This document shows positions 27,922 to 37,447 of a stretch of 64,000 bases of DNA, in pieces. The notes beneath the pieces are model-generated. The model saw only the letters and a program-made list of their open reading frames with translations, did not search any database and had not been told where the DNA came from. Where the stretch lies: positions 18,092 to 82,091 of the forward strand of contig PBSL01000037.1 in the NCBI GenBank assembly GCA_002726205.1, in the 5' to 3' direction. Source of the DNA: Planctomycetaceae bacterium (lineage in GTDB: Bacteria > Planctomycetota > Planctomycetia > Planctomycetales > Planctomycetaceae). The position numbers and the translations under genes were made by a program. Position 1 is the first letter of the stretch. Each line of letters starts with the position of its first letter.

Positions 27922-29013
27922 ATGACCCGTTCCGACCCCGACCACCCTGACCCCAGCACGGTGACCCCGTCCCGTTCGCTGTGTGGACTCGATCAGCACG
28001 AACTGATCGCCTGGCTCGATGAACACCGGTATCCGGCGTACCGGGCCGAACAGCTGCGACGCTGGATTTTTCACCGCGGCGCCGGCTCGGTCCAGGAAAT
28101 GACCGACCTGCCGCAGGAGTTGCGACGAGAGCTGGCCGTGGATTTCCAACTGTTCAAGAGCCGGATCGTCGCACACCAGGTCGCCAGCGATCGCACCGTG
28201 AAACTGCTGTTGGCCCTGGAAGACGAAAAACACGTCGAGTGCGTGTTGATGCGGGAAACGCGGCGGCGAACGGTGTGTATCAGTACCCAGGTTGGCTGCG
28301 CGATGGGCTGTGTCTTCTGCGCCAGCGGACTGCACGGACTCGACCGCAACCTCTCGTCGCCGGAAATCCTCGAACAGATCCTGAGGCTCCAACACTGCCT
28401 GACCGCCGGCGAACGACTGACGAATATTGTTGTGATGGGCATCGGCGAACCGTTGGCCAACCTGCCGGCCCTGTTGCAGGCCCTGGAACCGGTCCACGCC
28501 CAGGACGGGTTGGGCCTGAGTCCGCGGCGGGTCACGATCTCGACAATCGGTTTGCCCAAGGGAATTCGGGAACTGGCCGCGGTCGGTCGTCCCTACAACC
28601 TGGCCGTCTCGCTGCACGCACCCAACAACGAACTCCGCAACACTCTGGTCCCGGTCAACCAGGAAATCGGTCTCGATCCAATCCTCGACGCCGCCGACGA
28701 TTACTTCGCCAGTACGGGTCGACGGGTGACCTACGAGTACGTGCTGCTGGCCGAAACCAATGACCGGTCACGACACGCACGGCAACTGGCCGCACTGCTG
28801 GCCGACCGCAACGCACACGTGAACCTGATTCCGCTCAACAACGTCGACGTGCTGCCCTGGTCGTGCCCGGGTGAACCCGAAACACGGCGGTTCGTGGAGA
28901 TCCTCGAAACGGCCGGAGTGGTAACAACCGTACGAAAACGTAAGGGAGCCGACATCGATGCGGCCTGTGGCCAACTCCGCCTGCACAACCTCGAAGGGAG
29001 GATTGGTGAGTGA
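27922..29013 (+). CDS. rlmN: 23S rRNA/tRNA adenine-C2 methyltransferase RlmN
   Basis: A 363-residue radical-SAM enzyme. The cluster motif is C126-AMG-C130-VF-C133, and the resolving/mechanistic Cys is C349 in DIDAACGQLR. GIGEPLANLPALLQAL, ISTIGLPKGIRELA and SLHAPNNELRNTLVP are characteristic of RlmN. It methylates A2503 of 23S rRNA and A37 of some tRNAs using two SAM molecules. The extended 25-residue Pro/Asp-rich N-terminus is not conserved; a later start is possible but no ATG lies closer. The groESL locus follows downstream. Confidence 0.92.
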   Translation: MTRSDPDHPDPSTVTPSRSLCGLDQHELIAWLDEHRYPAYRAEQLRRWIFHRGAGSVQEMTDLPQELRRELAVDFQLFKSRIVAHQVASDRTVKLLLALEDEKHVECVLMRETRRRTVCISTQVGCAMGCVFCASGLHGLDRNLSSPEILEQILRLQHCLTAGERLTNIVVMGIGEPLANLPALLQALEPVHAQDGLGLSPRRVTISTIGLPKGIRELAAVGRPYNLAVSLHAPNNELRNTLVPVNQEIGLDPILDAADDYFASTGRRVTYEYVLLAETNDRSRHARQLAALLADRNAHVNLIPLNNVDVLPWSCPGEPETRRFVEILETAGVVTTVRKRKGADIDAACGQLRLHNLEGRIGE

Positions 29014-29014
29014 G

Positions 29015-29043
29015 TTGACTCCTGCCAAAATGACAGCCACAAT
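29015..29043 (+). promoter_or_regulatory. Candidate groESL promoter (-35/-10)
   Basis: TTGACT at 29015-29020 and CACAAT at 29038-29043 are 17 bases apart, starting one base after the rlmN stop codon. This is a good -35 and a fair -10. It would give a leader of about 220 bases before groES. A promoter closer to the gene is not excluded. Confidence 0.4.
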
Positions 29044-29054
29044 GGGAGATCTGT

Positions 29055-29072
29055 CCCGTGAGAACGGGTTTT
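29055..29072 (+). terminator. Weak hairpin with T-run after rlmN
   Basis: CCCGT, a GAGA tetraloop and ACGGG are followed at once by TTTT (29069-29072). The 5-bp stem is short. It could terminate rlmN or, if the promoter at 29015 is real, form the 5' end of the groES leader. Confidence 0.35.
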
Positions 29073-29186
29073 GGCATACGAGCGAATCCGGGTGTGCTGA
29101 CTCAAGAGAAGCTGAGAGCAGGACTTAGAGATTCCCAACTGTTTGGGCACGACGTTCGCATTGCCAAGAGTGACCATGAAGGATCG

Positions 29187-29211
29187 TTCCGCGTGAAATT
29201 CAGACGCGGAA
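29187..29211. promoter_or_regulatory. 8-9-8 inverted repeat in groES leader (CIRCE-like geometry)
   Basis: TTCCGCGT and ACGCGGAA form a perfect 8-bp inverted repeat with a 9-base spacer, ending 58 bases before the groES ATG. The classical CIRCE operator is a 9-bp repeat with a 9-base spacer, but its arm sequence (TTAGCACTC) is not seen. This could be an operator for another heat-shock regulator or an RNA hairpin. Confidence 0.45.
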
Positions 29212-29269
29212 ACCAGTGTGGATGGATAAACAACTGGCTAGTTGAGAGTGACTGTAGAGGAGGCGGCTG

Positions 29270-29572
29270 ATGGCCAAGAAATCGGGCATCAATATTGTTC
29301 CCCTGGGAGACCGGGTGGTATTACGACGCGAGTCGGCAGAAGAAACCACGACCGGTGGCATCGTGCTGCCCGACGCTGCCCAGGACAAGCCCCAGCGGGG
29401 CGAGGTCGTCGCAGTGGGTGATGGGTACGTCAAGTCCGACGGCCAGAAGATCGCCCTGACCGTCCAGGAAGGCGACAAGGTGATTTTCAGTTCCTACGCC
29501 GGTGACGAGATCAATGTCGGCGACGAGGAATTCCTGCTGCTTCGAGAAAGCGACATCCTGGCCACGTTCTAA
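29270..29572 (+). CDS. groES: Co-chaperonin GroES
   Basis: A 100-residue co-chaperonin. [41 protein letters not shown] spans the conserved N-terminal strand and the mobile loop (about residues 22-35), whose GGIVL tripeptide region binds GroEL. It ends in the usual [11 protein letters not shown] very strong Shine-Dalgarno, AGAGGAGG at 29256-29263, lies six bases before the ATG. It caps the GroEL ring in the cytoplasm to encapsulate folding clients. groEL follows 115 bases downstream with its own AGAGGAG. Confidence 0.96.
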   Translation: MAKKSGINIVPLGDRVVLRRESAEETTTGGIVLPDAAQDKPQRGEVVAVGDGYVKSDGQKIALTVQEGDKVIFSSYAGDEINVGDEEFLLLRESDILATF

Positions 29573-29687
29573 CGGCCAACAATCCGGGGACAACGGTTCG
29601 GCTGCGGATCGACGGTCCTCCCGACACCCAACGACCGGTGACGGACGCAATACACCAGAGATAGCTTCGCAGAGGAGATAGACAGCC

Positions 29688-31301
<1,614 letters not shown>

Positions 31302-31344
31302 TCCTCGCCCCCTTCCCGACGGGAGGGCCGGCGACCACGACCAG

Positions 31345-31390
31345 ACAACGCCCCGGCGGACCAGCGGTCCGCCGGGGCGTTGTTTCTTGT
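31345..31390 (+). terminator. Strong intrinsic terminator after groEL
   Basis: A perfect GC-rich inverted repeat has its 17-bp left arm at 31345-31361 and right arm at 31367-31383 around a 5-base loop. It is followed by TTTCTTG on the plus strand. It ends the groESL transcript. The minus-strand kinase gene ends at 31416, so the hairpin also separates convergent units, but the other side lacks a T-run. Confidence 0.85.
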
Positions 31391-31415
31391 CGACAAAACC
31401 TCGCCGGCCCAGACA

Positions 31416-32459
31416 CTACGGTTGCTGCGCGGCCCAGACCCCCAAACGCTCCCGCAGTTGCTCCGGGTCGGCCGTCCCGGTCATCGCCAACTGCTCGACC
31501 GTGATCGAAGCCACCAGGTTTCCCACCAACGCCGCCTCGACCAACGTGCCACCACTGGCCAGACCCAGGACGCACCCGGCCGTCGCGCTGTCACCGGCAC
31601 CGGTCGTGTCGAGTTCTCCATCCCGCTCCACTCCCGGGACATGAGTCGGCTCGGGGTCACTCACCAGCATCCCTCGCTCTCCCAGCGTCACCACCACCGC
31701 AGCCCCCGTCCTGTTCCGCAACTCTCCCAACGCCGCCATCGCGTCCCCGATCTCCACCCGCTCCCCCGGCAACGGAAACTCACGGCCCACCGCCTCGAAC
31801 TGGTTCGGCTTGGTGATCACCCCACGGAACCGGTCGATCCGCGTCCGGCTGTCGACCCAGAAGACCACCCGTGGATGAGACACCGCCTGTCGGGACAACG
31901 CCTCGCGGACCATCCCGGTCACCACGCCCCGGTCCTCCTCTTCGACCTGGTCGGCGATGATCACCGCATCAACCTCGCCCGCCTCCAGCACCTCGTCCAG
32001 TGACGCGATCACCGCCGAGCTGATCTCGCCGGTCAGCGCCTGGCGGTTCTTCGTGTCGTAGCGTTCGTGCTCACCGGCCAGACTGGGGTCGGTGCGATCC
32101 CGTGGTTTCAGGTACGTTGGCGTCATCAGACTCTCGAAGGCATGCAGGTGATCGGCCCGGCAGCCGACCTGTTCGAGACAACGCCGCAGTTCCCACGCCT
32201 CGCCGTCATTCCCCACTGCTCCGATCGCCAACAACTGCCCAGTGCCCAGAGCGGCCAGGTTGTTGACCACCGTACCGGCCACTCCCGCGCTGGTGCGGAT
32301 ACCGGTGACCTGGTGAGCCGCCTGGCCGGTTTCGACACTGTGTTCGAGCAGGGACGGCTCGGTGTCCAGGTACTTGTCGAGAAAAAAGTCACCGATCACC
32401 GCGATCCGGCACTCGGCAAACCGGCCGATCAACTCGCCGAGACGCTGGGGTGTCATCAT
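31416..32459 (-). CDS. PfkB-family sugar kinase, HldE kinase-domain-like
   Basis: A 347-residue ribokinase-fold kinase. The N-terminal IAVIGDFFLDKYL and TSAGVAGTVVNNLAALG and the C-terminal DTTGAGDSATAG (T285-D290; D290 is the catalytic base) are all conserved. The pattern resembles the kinase half of HldE/RfaE, which phosphorylates heptose-7-phosphate, but the nucleotidyltransferase half is absent. The ATG overlaps the stop of the upstream deoxyhypusine-synthase-like gene. With the HAD phosphatase two genes upstream, a kinase-phosphatase sugar-phosphate pathway is a reasonable inference. The sugar is unknown. Confidence 0.78.
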   Translation of the reverse strand: MMTPQRLGELIGRFAECRIAVIGDFFLDKYLDTEPSLLEHSVETGQAAHQVTGIRTSAGVAGTVVNNLAALGTGQLLAIGAVGNDGEAWELRRCLEQVGCRADHLHAFESLMTPTYLKPRDRTDPSLAGEHERYDTKNRQALTGEISSAVIASLDEVLEAGEVDAVIIADQVEEEDRGVVTGMVREALSRQAVSHPRVVFWVDSRTRIDRFRGVITKPNQFEAVGREFPLPGERVEIGDAMAALGELRNRTGAAVVVTLGERGMLVSDPEPTHVPGVERDGELDTTGAGDSATAGCVLGLASGGTLVEAALVGNLVASITVEQLAMTGTADPEQLRERLGVWAAQQP

Positions 32460-33445
32460 CGCGAATCCCCGGCCTGGTGGCAGTCCGCGGCGTCGATCAA
32501 GTCGTACAGTGACGGCAGCGTCGCCTGGTGCTCGCCCTGGACGTAGAAACTCTCACCCCCGTCAGCCACCGTCCGCACCAGGATCGTCTTGAAGGGCCGG
32601 AAGTAGTAGCGGGGGTCGTCCCTGGGAGCTTCGATGCCGAGATCCTCGCCCAGGTCGAGCAGATCGAAAACGGCCGTGGTGAACCGGCTGATCGTCTCGC
32701 CCTGCTGGTGAGCCACGTTGCGGGCCATCGCCAGCGCCTTCAGGTAGACTTCCGGCCCCATCACCGCCGTACCGATGTTGAGAAACACGCCCCCCTCCAG
32801 TCGGGTGATCGTGTCGGCGTAGGACAGGAAGTCGGAGTAGGAGGTGGCTCCGGCAGCGGCCCCGTCGAAGTTCGGGTGTTCGTGGACGATGTCCTGTCCG
32901 ATCGACACGTGGATCGTCACCGGCACTCCCAACCGGTATCCCGCCGCCAGCACGCTGGTCCCGGCATGCGGGAACCCCTCCTCGACGATCATCCGACCAA
33001 TCGCCTCACCCATTCCCAGGCCATCGCGGTACCCGGCGGCGACGGCGTCGTTGAGCCGGGCCGTTTCGCTCCAGAGGCCGAACTGCCCCTCGCTGACATA
33101 CCGCGCCACGCTCTCGCATGTCTGCCCGATCATTGCCAACTCGAAATCGTGGATCGCTCCCGCCCCGTTCAGGGCCAGGTGCCCCAGCAGTCCGCGTTCC
33201 ATCAAGTCGATCAGCAGGGGGGCATTGCCCTGTCGCAACACGTGGCCCCCGCAGGCCCACAACACCGCTCGGCCCGACCGGGCTGCGGTCACCGTCCGCT
33301 CGGCCAGTACCGGCAACGCCGGATGATCGAACGCTATCCGTGGGCCGCCGGGCCGCTTGAGGATGTCGGGCAGTTGCACGTCATGCACCCGTTCTCCCAG
33401 TGGACGGATCGACAACCGGTCCCGATCGAACAGCTCGCCCGACAT
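32456..33445 (-). CDS. Deoxyhypusine-synthase-like protein, unknown role
   Basis: A 329-residue protein with an NAD-binding-like alpha/beta character: AVLWACGGHVLRQGNAPLLIDLMERG, LALNGAGAIHDFELAMIG, GQFGLWSETARLNDAV, VTIHVSIGQDIVHEHPNFDGAA and GGVFLNIGTAVMGPEVYLKAL. From memory this matches bacterial proteins related to deoxyhypusine/homospermidine synthases that sit near sugar-kinase genes in other phyla; I could not check this. A GTG at 33472 is possible, but the ATG at 33445 with GAGAGG six bases upstream is better. It is overlapped by the kinase gene and abuts the HAD gene. The reaction is unknown. Confidence 0.55.
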   Translation of the reverse strand: MSGELFDRDRLSIRPLGERVHDVQLPDILKRPGGPRIAFDHPALPVLAERTVTAARSGRAVLWACGGHVLRQGNAPLLIDLMERGLLGHLALNGAGAIHDFELAMIGQTCESVARYVSEGQFGLWSETARLNDAVAAGYRDGLGMGEAIGRMIVEEGFPHAGTSVLAAGYRLGVPVTIHVSIGQDIVHEHPNFDGAAAGATSYSDFLSYADTITRLEGGVFLNIGTAVMGPEVYLKALAMARNVAHQQGETISRFTTAVFDLLDLGEDLGIEAPRDDPRYYFRPFKTILVRTVADGGESFYVQGEHQATLPSLYDLIDAADCHQAGDSR

Positions 33446-33468
33446 GATTACCTCTCCCTCCCGGCCCT

Positions 33469-34350
33469 TCACTCACACCACAACCAACTCAACAACGCGG
33501 CAGCTTCTCCGAAGTCGGGTACGATCACGTCGGCTCCCACGCCGGCAAGTCGCTCCCGTTTCCAGGCATCAACCCGGCCGTTGCGATTCGACTCGTCGGT
33601 GGCCACACCGACGGCCGATCCGCCGGCGGTCTTCACGTTGTCGATCTCGACATAGCCGTCGCCAAACCCCACCAGCCGTGCCCCGTCGACCCGATTCTCT
33701 TCGAGCAGTCGCTCGATGACCATCTGCTTGGAGAACGACTGGAAATCGTCGACCGCCCCGTAGATCCGTGGCCCGAAAAAACCGTCGATGGCCAACAGTT
33801 CGGCCTCCTCGCGGACATACGCGGCGTCGGTCCCGCTGGCCAGGTACAGCGTCACACCCCGATCGATCAATCCCCGCAGCATCTCCAGCGATCCGGGCAC
33901 CAGCATCGATTCCGGCGAAGCCTCGCCGCGACGCAACCGGTCACGCCGGCCCGCGATCCGCTCCATCAACCGGTCGTGGTAAAGCTGCTTGTACTCGAGC
34001 GCGTCAGCCGGTCGGCCCCCGCGCTGCCTGACCTCCTCGACCAGTCGGATCATCTGGTAGATCGTCTGCTTGCCGGTCAACTCGTCGACGAACTCGCGGC
34101 AGATCTTCCCGAGTTGTCCGGGCGATTCTCCGGTCCCGGTCTCCGAGAGGATCTCGACCATCATCGGCACCATCACCTCAACCCAGCCCTCGCGGACCAG
34201 GCTGAGCGTGCCATCGAAATCAAACAGCGCATAGGCGGGGGGCTGGTCACCGCGGCTGTCACAGATCACCTCGATCGAGGTCCCCGGCAGAAACGATGAC
34301 GAGATTTCCTCGATCCGCCGCCGGTAGTCTCGTTCGTGAGTCTCGGTCAT
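33469..34350 (-). CDS. HAD-superfamily phosphatase
   Basis: A 293-residue HAD hydrolase. Motif I is F43-D44-FDGTLS, motif II is LYLASGTD, and motif III/IV is KQMVIERLL plus GFGDGYVEIDN. A helical cap (about 55-175) sits between motifs I and II, and the C-terminus ends VIVPDFGEAAALL. The cap and the REGW sequence after motif I are distinctive. In other bacteria I recall similar proteins next to sugar-kinase genes, which fits the next two genes here. It probably removes phosphate from a small metabolite such as a sugar bisphosphate; the substrate is unproven. Confidence 0.78.
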   Translation of the reverse strand: MTETHERDYRRRIEEISSSFLPGTSIEVICDSRGDQPPAYALFDFDGTLSLVREGWVEVMVPMMVEILSETGTGESPGQLGKICREFVDELTGKQTIYQMIRLVEEVRQRGGRPADALEYKQLYHDRLMERIAGRRDRLRRGEASPESMLVPGSLEMLRGLIDRGVTLYLASGTDAAYVREEAELLAIDGFFGPRIYGAVDDFQSFSKQMVIERLLEENRVDGARLVGFGDGYVEIDNVKTAGGSAVGVATDESNRNGRVDAWKRERLAGVGADVIVPDFGEAAALLSWLWCE

Positions 34351-34402
34351 GGCAGGAAGTCTACGTCGGCGGGGGTGCGACACGAAAGCCAGCCACACGG
34401 AC

Positions 34403-35554
34403 TCAGGTCCACGGTGGCCTTGGTCCGGGAAACTGGTAGTAGGTGCACTCGATCGGACCGTTGAACAACTTCCGCCGCCGCACATCGCCTTGCCGGCCCG
34501 ACGGCTCGCCGAAGATCCTCTCGAAACCACGATGGGACGTCAGTGTGTAGAAGCTCCACGTGTCCAGCCGGCGGGCAATCCGTCCCAGTCCGCGATACAA
34601 CTCCTCGGCCTCTTCCCGCTCTCCCATCCGCTCGCCGTAGGGAGGATTGGTGACCAGGCAGCCGTACTTGTGATGACAGCTGAAATCGGTCACCGATCGC
34701 TGCTGAAACGAGATCACCTCGGCCAGTCCTGCCTGTTCGACGTTACGGCGGCCAAGCTCCAGAACCTCCGGGTCCCGGTCACTGCCCAGTAACGGTGCCT
34801 CAGGCAGCCGGACCTGGCAATCCCTCGCCTCTTGCCTGGCCCGCTGCCACACCCGGTTCTCAAGAGAAGGCCAGTGCTCGGCCAAGAAACCCCTCCCCAG
34901 TCCGGGGGCCCGGTTCTGGCCGATCCAAGCCGCCTCGATCAGGATCGTTCCGGTGCCACAGCAGGGGTCGGCCAACACCCGTCCGGCCTCCCAGAAGCTC
35001 AACTGGACCAGGGCCGCAGCCAACGTCTCCCGCAACGGCGCTCCCCCGGTCCACGTTCGATAACCGCGGCGGTGCAGGCCTCGGCCGGTCGTATCCAGTG
35101 TGACAACAGCCTGGTCCTTGCGGATCGAGACATCGATCGGAAATTCGGCACCGGTCTCCTCAAACCAGTCACGCGGCCAGTTGCGCTTCAACGACTCGAC
35201 AACGGCCTTCTTGGTGATCGCCTGCGTGTCCGGTTCGCTGGCCAGTTGAGACCGCACGCAACGGGCTCGGACCGGGAACTTCGCGTCCTCGGTCAACCAC
35301 TCCGCCCAGGGCAACTCGGTCACGCGATCGAACAACTCACCGAAATCCCGCACCTCGAACGCGGCCAGCTTGACCAGGACACGATCGGCGGAGCGAAGCC
35401 AGAGGTTTGCCCTCGCAACGGCCTCGGCATCGCCGCTGAACTCGACACGTCCATCGCTGACGGTCCGCTCGGAATATCCCAGCGCTTCCAGTTCCCTGGA
35501 GACGACGGCCTCGAGACCAAACGCGGTCGTGGCGATCAACTGCAGTTGTTCCAT
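34403..35554 (-). CDS. THUMP-domain rRNA/tRNA guanine methyltransferase (RlmL-like)
   Basis: A 383-residue protein. Residues 1-160 include the N-terminal ferredoxin-like/THUMP RNA-binding region (AFGLEAVVSRELEALGY). The C-terminal Rossmann domain has VLADPCCGTGTILIEAAWIG, the LGSDRDPEVLELGRRN motif and the NPPYGER catalytic tetrapeptide (NPPY) that marks N2-guanine or N6-adenine methylation. This is the layout of the RlmL N-terminal half (m2G2445 of 23S rRNA) and of some tRNA m2G enzymes. It lies one base after the UbiD stop, so the two are operonic. Confidence 0.85.
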   Translation of the reverse strand: MEQLQLIATTAFGLEAVVSRELEALGYSERTVSDGRVEFSGDAEAVARANLWLRSADRVLVKLAAFEVRDFGELFDRVTELPWAEWLTEDAKFPVRARCVRSQLASEPDTQAITKKAVVESLKRNWPRDWFEETGAEFPIDVSIRKDQAVVTLDTTGRGLHRRGYRTWTGGAPLRETLAAALVQLSFWEAGRVLADPCCGTGTILIEAAWIGQNRAPGLGRGFLAEHWPSLENRVWQRARQEARDCQVRLPEAPLLGSDRDPEVLELGRRNVEQAGLAEVISFQQRSVTDFSCHHKYGCLVTNPPYGERMGEREEAEELYRGLGRIARRLDTWSFYTLTSHRGFERIFGEPSGRQGDVRRRKLFNGPIECTYYQFPGPRPPWT

Positions 35555-35555
35555 C

Positions 35556-37382
35556 CTAGATGATCCCGTGCAGTGGGCCGCCGGGGGCCCCCAGTTCATC
35601 AACGCGTCGCGTTACCCGGGGATCCTCGACCAGCGGCGGCGCATGCCCCGGCTTGGTTCGTGCGTCGATCACCATCGCTCCCCGACAGCCCCAGTGCTTG
35701 TCCTCGATGAACGCGTCCACGCCATGAATATCGGCCGCGGGATTCGACCGCGTGAAGGTCACCCAGAGAAAATCCTCGAGCGACCGCGCGGCGAACTCGC
35801 TGTCGTCAACCACGACCACCAGCGGAAAGTCGTTGAGGGGATGGCCACCACGACACTCGCCGACGAACCGGGCCATCTCGTCGGTCTCTCCCGCGGAAGG
35901 ACCCTCGACGACCAGCACGCCCGGCATCACGACCCGCGGCTTGTCGAATTCGGACGGCAGAGTCAGTCCCGCGGGCAACTGCGCCGGCAATTCACGCCGC
36001 ACCGGCCCGGCGGCGGCGATGACGAGTTTCGAACCCTGATTGAGCGAGGTCCCGGTGTAGTCGAGCGTGTCGATCGTCGTCGCGGTCTGGAAGTGCAGGT
36101 CGCGAGTCCAGTCGACGCGTTGCAGCACGTGCCGCAGGACGGCGGTCACATCGTGAATGTCCAGTTCGGGATCGTCTTCGTGAGCGGCGATCAGCAGGTA
36201 CTTTGCCAGCGAGAGTTGTCCCTGGCCGAGAATCGCGTTGGCACAGGTCAACAGTTCCATCGGTTGCCGTCGACCGGCGTAGGGCACATACCGTTCGCTG
36301 CCGATTGCCAACAACAACGGATGCACTCCGGCGGCATCGACGGCATGCACGGCGTGGACACCCGGCACCACGGCCGGAATCGCCGGGCCGGTCAACTCGT
36401 GAATGAGCTCACCGAATGACGTGTCCTCCTGCGGAGGCCGGCCCACAACCGTGAAAGGCCAGACGGCATCACGGCGATGATGAACCGCCTCGACATTCAA
36501 CACCGGGAAGTCGTGGACCAGGCTGTAGTACCCCAGGTGATCCCCGAAAGGCCCCTCGGGCAATTGCCGCTGTGGATCAATCGTTCCAATGATGCAGAAG
36601 TCGGCCTCGGCCGGAAGCGGCAGGCCACCGGCCCGGCCAACCAGGCGGACCCGTCGACGGCCCAGTGCCCCGGCGAACGCCAGTTCGGGAATGTCCCCGG
36701 GAAGCGGCATCACCGCCGCCACTGCCATCGACGGCGGCCCTCCCACGCTGATAACAACCCGCAGGGGCTCGCCCCGCTCGATCGCCGCAGCGTGGTGAAT
36801 GCCGATCGATCGGTGAATCTGGTAATGCAACCCCACCTGCCGATCGACCTCGTAACGTCCGCCTCCCAGTTGGACACGGTACATGCCCAGGTTGGATCCG
36901 CGCCAGCCGGGCCGACGAGGATCCTCGGTATAAACCTGGGGCAGCGTGATGAACGGGCCGCCATCATCGGGCCAGTTACGGATCGCGGGAAGATCGGAGA
37001 TCTTCGCGGTGCACTCGGTCACCGGACCCCTGCCGACCAGCCTGGGTCGCGTCGACCAGGCGGTGCCCAACAGGCCCAGGTTCTTCAACGGGCTTTTCAG
37101 CAACGCCCCCGGATCGCCCTTCAACTCGACCAGCCGCTTGACCCGATCGATCGTGTCACGAAACAGGTACCGGGTTCGCTCGACCGTCCCGAAGATGTTC
37201 GAGACCAGTGGAAAGCGGCAGTCCCTGACCCGCGAATAGTAGACGACCGGACCGCCGGCGGCGTAGACCCGACGCTGGATCTCGGCCACTTCAAGATCGC
37301 TGTCGACTTCCTGGTCGATTCGGACCAGTTGGCCTGTCCGTTCCAGGTCTGTCAGGCACTCGCGCAGGTTCCGATAGCCCAT
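35556..37382 (-). CDS. ubiD: UbiD-family decarboxylase
   Basis: A 608-residue protein of the length and pattern of 4-hydroxy-3-polyprenylbenzoate or menaquinone-pathway carboxy-lyases. It contains NIFGTVERTRYLFRD, GRGPVTECTAKISDLPAI, SIGIHHAAAIERGEPLRVVISVGG, the LPAEADFCIIGTI segment and the conserved EGPFGDHLGYYSL (prenylated-FMN/metal site). It uses prenylated flavin made by UbiX; no ubiX is nearby. It probably acts in quinone synthesis, but many UbiD paralogues have other acids as substrate. It diverges from a metallophosphoesterase gene and overlies an operon with the methyltransferase, HAD, DHS-like and kinase genes. Confidence 0.88.
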   Translation of the reverse strand: MGYRNLRECLTDLERTGQLVRIDQEVDSDLEVAEIQRRVYAAGGPVVYYSRVRDCRFPLVSNIFGTVERTRYLFRDTIDRVKRLVELKGDPGALLKSPLKNLGLLGTAWSTRPRLVGRGPVTECTAKISDLPAIRNWPDDGGPFITLPQVYTEDPRRPGWRGSNLGMYRVQLGGGRYEVDRQVGLHYQIHRSIGIHHAAAIERGEPLRVVISVGGPPSMAVAAVMPLPGDIPELAFAGALGRRRVRLVGRAGGLPLPAEADFCIIGTIDPQRQLPEGPFGDHLGYYSLVHDFPVLNVEAVHHRRDAVWPFTVVGRPPQEDTSFGELIHELTGPAIPAVVPGVHAVHAVDAAGVHPLLLAIGSERYVPYAGRRQPMELLTCANAILGQGQLSLAKYLLIAAHEDDPELDIHDVTAVLRHVLQRVDWTRDLHFQTATTIDTLDYTGTSLNQGSKLVIAAAGPVRRELPAQLPAGLTLPSEFDKPRVVMPGVLVVEGPSAGETDEMARFVGECRGGHPLNDFPLVVVVDDSEFAARSLEDFLWVTFTRSNPAADIHGVDAFIEDKHWGCRGAMVIDARTKPGHAPPLVEDPRVTRRVDELGAPGGPLHGII

Positions 37383-37447
37383 CTCCCTGTTGTAACGGGG
37401 CGCCGCTGCGTAGTACCACCCTCACCGGACCCTTAGAATCGGCCGGA

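Noticed and set aside
29058..29270. 70-codon frame just upstream of groES that overlaps its ATG
   Set aside because: It starts at GTG without a good ribosome binding site, has no similarity that I recognise, and covers the inverted repeat and leader sequence. It is more likely an untranslated leader.
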